The notes under the pieces: generated by a model
Told to the model about the DNA's origin: nothing
Databases searched by the model: none
What the model saw: only the letters and a program-made list of their open reading frames with translations
Program-made: the position numbers and the translations under genes
Shown: in pieces, positions 55,516 to 64,000 of the stretch
How positions within the stretch are numbered: position 1 is the first letter of the stretch
Layout of the letters: every line of letters begins with the position of its first letter
Source: Toxorhynchites rutilus septentrionalis
Lineage: Eukaryota; Arthropoda; Insecta; Diptera; Culicidae
Assembly: GCF_029784135.1 (NCBI RefSeq)
Contig: NC_073745.1
Location: 105,262,822-105,326,821 of the forward strand
DNA length: 64,000 nt
Reading direction: 5' to 3'

Positions 55516-56200
55516 AAAAAACCGCAAGAAGCCCAGCGTAATTGAACGCGGATAATCCGCGAGCAACAAATTAATATAACTGTAGGAAAATTTGCTTCCA
55601 GCTAAACCGTTTCCAAGCTAACTACCGCCCCTTCAAGTGAAGCTCAACCACAAGGACATCAAGGTGTAAACTCCCGCAACACTCAGTAGTAGCGTTAATC
55701 GTTCTGAAATGATTTATACACACAGCTACCGTTGTATAAAGATATACCGCAAAAGTACGTTTCAAAAATCATAAAAAAATTAAATAACTGGAACCCAGTC
55801 TCTCAAATCCACTCAAAATGGGGCGGTTTTGGTAGATACAAGTGTTAGATAACGTGTTCTTCGGCGCCGAGTCTCTATACTTAATCGGCTATGAGGTGAT
55901 AGAAATTCAACATTAAATCTTGAAAATATAACGCTCCTTTTTAGTGACCAGAATTATTTTATCAAATGAAATAATGGCATGGCATTCTAAATATTGTCCA
56001 TCGCTTTCCACTACTTTTGCAATCTTACTGGCAATTTATGAATTCACTGCTTAAGCAACTATTCGTATATCGAGTTTGAGAATTGGTGAAATTTTGGTAC
56101 CCTAAGCGCTGCATCGATGATAGCCAAATGATGAAATTCTTTACGAAAGTACAATTCGATATCTTATAAAGTTTTCCTCTCTACTTTCCCACCCCCACAG
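55516..56200. other. Intron sequence before exon 2
   Basis: No repeat family or gene recognised. It ends in the polypyrimidine tract and CAG acceptor of exon 2. Confidence 0.5.
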
Positions 56201-57171
56201 GAATCGGCATCGGCCAAATGATCGCAATGTCCATCGTGATCTCGTACTACGCCGCCACGATCGCCGTCGCAATTCGATTCTTTTTCGCCTCGTTTAGCAG
56301 CGAACTTCCGTGGGCCACCTGCGATCCCGCTTGGACGGATGTAAACTGCATCAACTCGTCTAGCCTGACAGGCAAATCCAGCTTCAACTCGACACTGCCC
56401 GTGGAAACATCGGCCGAACTGTACTACTCCCGTTCGGTGACGGGCGAGGCGTTTCTCGTCGGGGATGAAATTGGAGTGCCCGATTGGAAGTTGGGTCTGT
56501 GTTTGTTATTCATTTGGACCTGTATGACATTCATGCTGATAAAGGGCATCAAGGGTTCGGGAAAGATATCGTACTTCCTCGCGCTCTTTCCGTACGTGGT
56601 GATGATTTTCTTCGCCATCTACTGCTTCACCTTGGAAGGAGCGATGGATGGTGTGTTGTACTTTATCAAACCCGAGTGGGATCAGCTACTGAATCCGACC
56701 GTGTGGAAAGAAGCCGTATCCCAGTGCTTCTTTTCGCTATCAATTTGCTTTGGCGGGGTAATCGCCTACTCATCGTTCAACAGCTTCTCCAACAACATCT
56801 ACCGGGACGCGATGATTATCTCCTGGCTGGACACCTTCACCTCACTGCTCTCCGGAGCGATTGTGTTCGCCATTATCGGTCACCTGGGATTCATAACGAA
56901 CGAGACAGACTATACCAAAGTAGTGCATCCGGGGAGCGGTTTGACATTCATCACATATCCGGATGCGTTGGCGAAATTTGAACACGTTCCCAATTTATTC
57001 TCGCTGTTGTTCTTCTTCATGCTGTTCGTGCTGGGAATTGGCAGCAACACGGGTATTATAACTAGCGTCATCACGGCCATTCGGGATCAGTTCCCTGGGT
57101 GGAAAAATTGGCACATTGTACTAGTGATAAGTGTGCTCGGATTCTCGTCGGGATTGCTGTTCATCACACCG
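56201..57171 (+). CDS. SLC6 nutrient amino-acid transporter, exon 2
   Basis: Completes Gly118 and encodes residues 119-441. It starts IGIGQMIAMSIVISYYAATI (TM3, with the paired Tyr of the substrate site). A large extracellular loop follows with Cys158/Cys167 and N-glycosylation sequons at Asn169 and Asn180. Then come TM4-TM5 (LGLCLLFIWTCMTFMLIKGIKGS), TM6 with the unwound FFSLSICFGG (294-303), NIYRDA, TM7, the EL4 region DALAKFEHVPNLFS, and TM8 with LGIGSNTG (395-402). It ends GLLFITP at a consensus CCG|GTAAGT donor. Frame and phase agree with exons 1 and 3. It is GC-rich and free of stops, unlike its surroundings. Confidence 0.95.
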
Positions 57172-57949
57172 GTAAGTCGAATATTTACAAATGCTCTGAT
57201 TGCAGCGTTCATCATAAACTCTACACTGTATAAAACTTCTGTCCTGCTTTACACGCCCGGTGATTACCAAGGAACTCCGACGATTTTTTAAAAACTCTGA
57301 TTTCGACAATAAAATTTTATTGTTTGTTCCACTTTATTGTTTGTGCGATTAGTTTCGGCGACTCAAGTTCCGATATAATAATAAAATCGTACAAAAAGGA
57401 TCACACAAAAACGAGTTTCGTTGTATTGGACTAATTGAAATGTTCGAGGAAAAAAATATTATGTACAAATAATTTTATTGTCATCATTAAAATGATTCTC
57501 TGGCCTTCAAAATATAGTAGACAATCTGGAATCGATAGTTCACTAAGAATTGTTTGATATGTAAACTGGTTCTGTGCATTTCTGTATGTTTCTACCCGTG
57601 CATCTAATAACGAGCAACAAATGTAGTTTCGTCAGTTGAGTTTAATTATAGAGGCTTGGAACTCTGAGAGGTTATCTTAAAAAAGGTTTATGTACAACAC
57701 ACAATGTTCACCAAAAACTCGTATGCAAAGATTAACTCTTTGTGGTCGCTTGTCTGCTCTCAGCCACCATAGCAAGAAACCATGCTAATCTCATATTTTA
57801 CTCAACCAAGTATCAATATATGCTTTCCTAAACGAAGCTTCATGTCTAGTGAACCTATTCACGGATCAATACGGTGATTTTATGCGTAATAAATAACGGT
57901 ACTCAGTATCAAACAAAGTAGTCACCCACACAAGACAACGCACAGTGCG

Positions 57950-58240
57950 TAAAATGTGGGACAATCAGTTTGCATTTATTTGCTGAGCCCATTTCCCCAG
58001 ACATCTTGGTTTTGAAGTCTGTGTTAGGCAAACACATTTCAATCGGAACAAAAATGCCCCCGACGACTTTGCAATGCCGATCTCTCCAACGCTGCTTGGT
58101 TTTGAAGTCTGTGTTAGGGAACACATTTCGGTGAGAACAAAAGTCCCCATACTTTCATGTATTTGCAATGCCGATTTCCTCAAGGCTGCTTCGTTTTCAT
58201 GGCTGTGTTAGGGAAACCGTAGATCGGGCCAATCAAAATG
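57950..58240. repeat. Minisatellite of the 6600 type
   Basis: About 2.5 units with GGTTTTGAAGTCTGTGTTAG, CACATTTC(A/G)(A/G)T and AATGCCGATTTCC blocks. It is followed by GGAAACCGTAGATCGGGCCA, exactly as in 16560-16585. Frames across it are repeat-derived. Confidence 0.8.
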
Positions 58241-58429
58241 AGGCAGTTAGGGCGTTCAGACACCGCTTGACATTTTGCATTGTATAATATATATATACCA
58301 TAGCAATATGAGAGAGCGAAACAAGAGACACATTGCAAATAAGCACACATTAAACCTTTTCGCATACTTTGCCACATACACCGGCCACCGACCGGAAAGT
58401 ATACAGGTTCACGTTAATGCTCTCCTTTT

Positions 58430-58920
58430 TACTCTTAGAAAACACTTGCCATGTAAATTGCTCTACATCAAATGGAATCGTCCTAAAAATTCAGATTTAA
58501 AAACAAGTATTTTTGATTTGAATGAAAGTTTTTATTCCGTTTGGGTTGGAGGAAATATGAGTTTTTGACAGCAAATAGGAATTCTTTTACTCAAGTTAAA
58601 CTTTTGAAAAGGGCGTATCGATTTTAGTAGAAGAAATCTTTGATAGTTTTGTATCTCAAAAACTATGAGTCCTACCGAAATAGTGTCCTAGAAAGAGTTA
58701 TAGAGTATTGACGGACCTTTGCGGTCGGAATTAATTTCGCTTGAAACAGATTCTCTTTTGTTTCCACGATAATAATATTTTGTTGATATTAAGTACCGTT
58801 ACCTATTATACATAGAAACTCCGTATACATTCGTGAAAAAGTTCACTAGACATTCATATTCGTTCAGAAAAATGATTCCTTGCTGTGGTGGCTAAGAGCA
58901 GAAAAACGACCGCAAAGGGT
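58430..58920. repeat. Dispersed repeat, inverted relative to 34940-35170
   Basis: ATCAAATGGAATCGTCCTAA through TCTAGAAAGAGTTATAGAG style sequence is the inverse of 34940-35170. The same family continues direct at 60447-60570, on the other side of the TTAA element. A GACCGCAAAGGGTTAA block ends it. Confidence 0.6.
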
Positions 58921-58923
58921 TAA

Positions 58924-60443
58924 ACGTCAAAAAGATATACACTGAGAAAAAAATTAGTGCTGTTTTTTTATTCACAAAAAAAAATTGGTAATTTCTAAAA
59001 TTAATAACATAGAAGTCATGTAGAAAATTCAAAAAATTAGTCCAAGATGATAAAACTATTTTTGACGAACTTTGGGGTGGAAAATCGAATTCTTACGAAT
59101 TTTCGAATCTTTGATTTTTTGTATGTTAATAATCAATTTTAGCCACAAATTTTGATTCCTGATGTAATTTAAAACGAAAAAGCTCATTATCAATCTCTTT
59201 CTAAATGCAGCCGTTCTCAAGATATTTAAAAAAATATTTATAGTTTATTGTCTTTCTCATTGTGAATAGGTCCTATAACACATTGCGGAACGCGAAACAC
59301 GAGAAGACTCGTGAGCGGTCTATTACGTCTATTATTGAATTTACTTATAATTTCCAACAACTTTTTCATATACACCGTTATGGTAAGGAGTTAGAAGTTA
59401 AGGAGTTAATCTTTTTTATCTTAATATAAACTTTTAATATATCATTCATGTTGCACAGTAAAAACACGCATAGTGTTAAAAGTAGAATTGAAATCCCAAC
59501 ATCACAAATACATTTCATTGAATCAACCGGACATGTATGATAACACCAAACAAATTCCAGGTACAATATCATTCTTTTGTGCCTATATCCGAGAATAAAG
59601 TAGCAGCAAAGTTGTATTCTAACGACAATGCAACAAGTTATCATAATGTGTATAGAAACGTTAGGAAATAGTGAGAAAATAAAATTATATACAGCAAAAT
59701 TGTTAGTTAAGGAAAATAAATGTTGATTGGAAATAAATGCTAAAAACTCTAGTGTTATTATTACTATCTCTTAAACTCCGATAAATATAGTAATTATTGG
59801 ACCAAATTGCAGAGAATTTTTTTTTCTTCTGTAATTATTTGTGTTCTGTCGGCTCAATATGCATAACATGTTAGAAGTTTGTAATAAGATAAGAAAATAA
59901 TATCGCTACGTTTTGTGTTAATCCACATGTCTTCAAATATTTTTCAATGTAACTCCTAAACTTACATTTTTACCATAATCATTATCAGTATTCGAAAAAG
60001 TTGTTGGAAATTATAAGCAAATCCATAAAATTTCATGAACATGACGGTATAACACGACAAAGATATTAAAAGGACCTATACTATAAAAAAGACAATAAAC
60101 TAGAAATAGTTTTTTAATATCTTGAGAATGGCTGCATTTAGAAGGAGATTGATACTGAGGTTTTTTGTTCTAAATCACATCAAGATTCAAAATTTGTGGC
60201 TAAAATTGATTGTTAACATACAAAAAATTCCAAGTTTCTAGACTTCATGAAAATTTAATGTTACACAATGTTCGTCAGTAATAGTTTTCCATCTTGGACT
60301 CATTTTTTGAATTTTCTAAAAGACTTCTATTTTATATAAAAAAATTAAAAAAAAAGAAACTTATTATAGATATTGAAAATTAAAGTTTTTTTTTCGTAAA
60401 TAAAAAAATACTATTTTTTTTCTCAGTGTATATTTTTTGACGT
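58924..60443. mobile_element. TTAA-flanked fold-back element with ~450-bp arms
   Basis: The 1,520-bp element begins ACGTCAAAAAGATATACACT and ends with the inverse AGTGTATATTTTTTGACGT. It is flanked by TTAA (58920-58923 and 60444-60447). Inverted arms extend from 58924 to about 59390 and from about 59990 to 60443. No transposase. TTAA duplications are typical of piggyBac-type elements, but the terminal bases are not the usual ones, so the family is tentative. Confidence 0.78.
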
Positions 60444-60629
60444 TTAAACATCAATACTCTATAACTGTGTTGCTGTGAATAACTTATATTTCCAATACAA
60501 ACTTTCATTCGAATCAAGAATACTCATGTTTTGTCATTTGTCGATTTCATTTGGAATTGTTCTATATACTTTTAATTTACAACTTCATCTTATAATGTGG
60601 AGTATATTACTCGTGCATTTATGCAGCAG

Positions 60630-60720
60630 CCCCAGTGGCTATGTGGATAACGTAATCGTGTAAAAGAGCCTTGAAGTTGTTCAGCCGATCTTGATTTGAT
60701 CCCTGCTTGGCATCGTTTGG
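60630..60720 (+). mobile_element. Possible tRNA-derived SINE head
   Basis: AGTGGCTATGTGG (A-box-like) and, 57 nt on, TTGATTTGATCCC (B-box-like) have tRNA spacing. Both boxes deviate from consensus, and a 3' boundary is not seen. Confidence 0.3.
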
Positions 60721-61469
60721 ACTTTTTTTTGTACAATTCCAAGTTGATTTTCGGTCTGGGAGAAAGAGATGTGCTCCCATACATACAAATATCTAAAACT
60801 CTTGAGAAGGGTGTTTTAGTTGTTCATTTCACCCTTCAGCGCCCGAAAAAGTATTTTTTTCTGCTGGAGATGATTTGTTTTCTGCCAATGCTAGATTGGG
60901 TCTACGAAGTGACAAATGAAAATAATATTATGTTAAGGAAAAATTCGTAGTGCACGGTATCCGGCCGGATAGCAAATATTGGCCGTATAGGCCGGATACC
61001 AGATAGTTACCGGATATCCGTTTCATCTCTAATTAAAATTCATTTTTCTCAAAAATATATATCTTTTTATTCTGAAGAAAACTGATATGAATAGCCCTTA
61101 CAATTTCCAACAAGTCACCTATATGTCAGAAGATGGGCACTTTTACAGAGAAAGAGTTTTTCCAACAACCACTTTTTCATGTTTTTTTTTCTATTTGGAA
61201 ACATGTCAAGAAAATGTCAAACGCGAGAGCAAATGAGCAATTCAAACATTTTCCTAAATTTTATCCTTTGACCAGAATTTGGTAAAATATATAAAGTTAT
61301 AATTGTTTTGTAAAAAATAAAAAAAAAATTTGGCCATTTTCGAAAAGTAGTCTATTTTTTTCGAACATTTCAAGTAAGTAAAGTTAAATTATGACCAATG
61401 TATTTACACCTATAACGTTTCACTGCTATCTGAGATGGTGCTGCCAACGAGTTGGCATGAAATTCGTCT

Positions 61470-61745
61470 ATAATGACTCACCAGAAACTCCGGGAGCTTG
61501 ATTGGAATGTTTCAATGTATCCACCATATAGTGCGGACCTGGCACCAAGCGATTATCACCTTTTTCCCGCATTGCAAAACTTCCTGAGTGATAAGAAATT
61601 GGGGTCAAGAGAAGATTTAATAATCTGTTGCTAGAGTTTTCACCAATAAGGACCAAGACTTCTATGAGAGAGGCACCTTTAGAATGGCAAAAAATTTCAC
61701 AACAAATATTTGACCCAAATCAGACAATCCGAAGCATAATAAATA
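61470..61745 (+). pseudogene. mariner transposase C-terminal remnant
   Basis: It reads THQKLRELDWNVSMYPPYSA, DLAPSDYHLFPALQNFLSDK and then, across stops, a degraded tail with NKYLTQIRQSEA. It is a C-terminal third only, from a lineage different from the 49263 copy. No TIR recognised. Confidence 0.82.
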
Positions 61746-62408
61746 AAGTTTTGAATATCACGCAAAAATACTGGATTTCGGCCCCCATCCTAACACTGGG
61801 TTACTGAAAACGTGTTTTTTAACTTCAAGTCTTCACCTAGTATAGTTAAAATCATTGACTGCAGGTCAAATATGTACCGTTTTCGAATGTGTTACAAACT
61901 GCGACTACTTCCTAGTCAAATTTCAGACTATTTTGTTCTTGTACAATAAATATCTCTGGGAACTGACAAAAAAGGTTATCATTTAAATGTCTTGTGCTCT
62001 TTACATATTCGAGGCCTTCAATAATATCACTCTTTCAGCTTGAAAACTAAGAGCCACCTTCAAACGTCTCTATAGTTGAATTAGAAGTTAAAGCTTGCTC
62101 AACGGCAAATTGAAAAAAACGCATTCAAATAGAAAAACAAATTCAGAATATAATTGATAAAATCTGACAACAAAAATTCACATCTACCAGGTAAATTTCC
62201 TGCTACCGTTTGTATTACAATCAGATATATACAGCCGCCTTCCAGTCTCAACCCTTGACATAGGAAACCACCCGACAAACCAGACCCGGCTAACAATGTT
62301 TTCCTGCAGCCAATATCCGCCTTCATTTACAATTTTAATCAATTAAACCACAAACAGAACAAATCACTCAACATCGTTTCCTTCTTGTGCATTTCCCTCC
62401 CCCCACAG

Positions 62409-62673
62409 GCAAGCTCACGGCTCATCGAATATGTGGACTTCTACGGGGTAACATTCGTCACCCTTACGCTGGCCGTGGCCGAGTTGATCTGCTTCTGTTG
62501 GATCTACGGAGTGGAGCGAATCTGCCGTGATATCGAATTTATGCTCGGCGTCAAGACCAGCATTCTGTGGCGATGGTGCTGGAAGTATGTTACCCCAACT
62601 GTGATCGCGGTGATTCTGGTGGTGACCTTCATAACCGGCGACAAGCCGAAAGGATTTTCCTTCGGCTATCATG
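62409..62673 (+). CDS. SLC6 nutrient amino-acid transporter, exon 3
   Basis: Encodes residues 442-529 plus the first base of codon 530. ASSRLIEYVDFYGVTFVTLT begins the extracellular segment and TM10. It continues through AELICFCWIYGVERICRDIE, a highly conserved SLC6 block, to the TM11 region VTPTVIAVILVVTFITGD. Many insect NATs have GGQ where this exon begins ASS; the acceptor (CCCCCCACAG) is strong and no other acceptor restores it. The donor is ATG|GTGAGT. Confidence 0.95.
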
Positions 62674-62730
62674 GTGAGTGATTTTTGGCTCGACAAAAAA
62701 AAATTCAAACTAATTCCGCTTCGCTTCCAG

Positions 62731-62990
62731 TTCTAGGATGGACGATCTACGCCATTTCGATCACACCGCTGATATTGTGGGCCATTTGGAACGTTGCTTC
62801 CCAACCGGAGAGTGGCTTGTGGAGGAAGATTGTGTCCGCGAGTAGACCGCTGGCCGACTGGGGTCCGGAAAATATTTCGTTGAAGAAAAAATACGACGAT
62901 TTCATTGACGATCATCAGCGAACCGGAACGCGCAACGCCTTCCAGCGGATCTTTTTCACCCAGGAAAAAAGCTACTCTGTGAACATCTAG
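62731..62990 (+). CDS. SLC6 nutrient amino-acid transporter, exon 4
   Basis: Completes Val530 and encodes residues 531-615 and the stop TAG. TM12 (IYAISITPLILWAIWNV) is followed by a cytosolic tail with PLADWGPEN, a motif common in NAT tails, and a terminal YSVNI that could be a PDZ-type end. Intron 3 is only 57 bp, in contrast to 19.5 kb for intron 1. The full protein of 615 residues is a normal length for 12-TM SLC6 carriers. Confidence 0.95.
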
Positions 62991-63476
62991 CGGAACAAAG
63001 ATTCAATTGAAGGAGCAAATGTTGATATTATTTTATAACTAGCAGTTTTGTGTGATTCGACGCGTGTTTTACATTTATACGCTCTATTTCAGTGCCAGAC
63101 AATTATCGCGAGTCAGTCACTGAGGTAGCTCAGCCAGATTGAACTCTGGAATGCTAATTGCGGGCTTGTGAAAGGTTCATCGTCTATTGTGCAACGAAAT
63201 CTGTCGAACACTGCCGTTGCATTCCGGAGAACTGTGAAAAGCGATTCAGTGATGTTTCCTCCGTCTGCCGGCAACCGCAATTCGACCAGATAACAATAGC
63301 TGAGGTCATACAGTAGCAGCATCATCATCATCAGCCGGCACGAGGCATGCAAACAAGAGACGTTCCGCTCACAAGCCCAAATTAGTGTGTGCAAGTTATT
63401 TCCCTCGCTGGATTGTTTTAGATTCAATCAGATTCGCGGATAAGATAGGTAAACGTAAGACATACTTTTAAATAAA
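62991..63476 (+). other. SLC6 3' UTR to candidate poly(A) signal
   Basis: Non-coding sequence after the stop, with AATAAA at 63471-63476 as the first good signal. A minus-strand frame at 63113-63427 is probably chance. Confidence 0.5.
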
Positions 63477-64000
63477 CTTGACCTGAACCAGATTTCGATA
63501 ATTGTTTGCCTCTTGCTTGAGAAAGTTGTTCCGTTTTCCCAGCGTTGAGCAATTCGTTGTATCATTGTTATCGATCATAATCGTGGAAAATTGATATCTG
63601 GGGAGTTTTTTCGACCCGGAATTAGAATCAGGAGAGAAAATAGACCCTTTGTGATGAATTCGATGTAGATATTGTGTGTTTACACTGTGTTTTACACTTT
63701 GAGATGCTATACTTATTGTGATGGAGGGTGAAGTTCAAATATGTTTACATACATTTGATGTATGTTGATATGCAGTATGTGAACTGATTTCATTTAAAAA
63801 AACTTTTACGTTCATAGATCGATCATATTTGTTTTTTGTGCGAGTTGGAGAGCTACTTTTAACACATCAATTGAATTAATTGTTAATCAATTGAATTACG
63901 CAGAGAAAGTAAATTATCTCAGACAATTTATTTATCAAGAATATTGAGTACCAGTCCTCAGAATGCAACGCGGTGCTGACTCCTCGTATACACATGCGTT
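63477..64000. other. Downstream DNA, no feature
   Basis: AT-rich. A short inverted pair around ATCAATTGAATTAATTG (63866-63896) is the only structure I see. Confidence 0.4.

Larger units (their letters stand above)
36698..56200 (+). other. Intron 1 of the SLC6 gene (19,503 bp)
   Basis: The intron is bounded by GTAGGT and a pyrimidine-rich CTTTCCCACCCCCACAG acceptor. It is filled with mobile and relict sequence listed separately. Parts with nothing recognised include about 36830-38100, 38830-40030, 41530-42000 and 50550-51350. Confidence 0.88.
57172..62408 (+). other. Intron 2 of the SLC6 gene (5,237 bp)
   Basis: Bounded by GTAAGT and TCCCTCCCCCCACAG. It holds a minisatellite, a TTAA fold-back element, a SINE-like unit and a mariner remnant. 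The parts 57300-57940, 60960-61460 and 61750-62390 show nothing recognisable. Confidence 0.9.

Noticed and set aside
1..64000. CRISPR arrays, tRNA or rRNA genes, bacterial operons
   Set aside because: No spaced direct-repeat array, no complete cloverleaf (only SINE-type A/B boxes) and no rRNA-like block seen. The gene structure is eukaryotic.

Overview
The window looks like nuclear DNA of a culicine mosquito, most probably an Aedes-type genome. The reasons are one host gene with very long TE-filled introns, an insect nutrient amino-acid transporter, a DD37E (ITmD37E-type) transposon of the kind known from mosquitoes, an I-clade LINE with RNase H, BEL/Pao and jockey elements, and a Feilai-like tRNA-derived SINE. 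The species call is inference; no rRNA, tRNA or mitochondrial marker is present.

Only one convincing host gene is present: a plus-strand SLC6 sodium-dependent nutrient amino-acid transporter. Its four coding exons (36346-36697, 56201-57171, 62409-62673, 62731-62990) join in phase into 615 residues with no internal stop. The introns are 19,503, 5,237 and 57 bp. A TATA box lies 634 bp upstream of the ATG, and an AATAAA lies about 480 bp after the stop.

Layout. 1-4900: three histone H3 pseudogenes that keep TATA, Inr and 3' stem-loop. Two of them form a head-to-head inverted repeat. They are cut by a dead DD37E transposon, a hAT MITE (8-bp TSD), and a TA-flanked MITE nearby. 5245-8705: copies of a dispersed repeat whose ends carry the palindrome GACGTAGTCCTACGTC. 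8760-15650: a SINE and a minus-strand I-clade LINE with its own hAT MITE insertion. 15861-18747: two more copies of the palindrome-ended family, the second holding copia-like debris. 18750-24000: nothing recognisable. 24000-32209: a TA-flanked TIR element containing a minisatellite, into which a BEL/Pao LTR element (24487-31136, identical 322-bp LTRs, 5-bp TSD) has inserted. 32400-35500: repeats, including four 107-bp tandem units. 35590-36697: promoter and first exon of the transporter.

The large first intron holds jockey-type LINE 3' ends, a relict histone H2A cluster, and three different IS630/Tc1/mariner families (DD41D, DD37E, DD34D). The DD37E copy at 45384-46681 has an intact 338-residue transposase and matched 49-bp TIRs. 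The intron also holds long fold-back repeats and another full copy of the 1.6-kb dispersed repeat. Intron 2 holds a TTAA-flanked fold-back element with arms of about 450 bp and a mariner remnant.

Most promising for follow-up: (a) the palindrome-ended repeat family, whose 5' hairpin varies with paired substitutions; (b) the decayed histone cluster, whose 3' processing hairpins outlast the reading frames and which hosts both DD37E copies; (c) the BEL copy with identical LTRs but a broken coding region; (d) the intact DD37E element.
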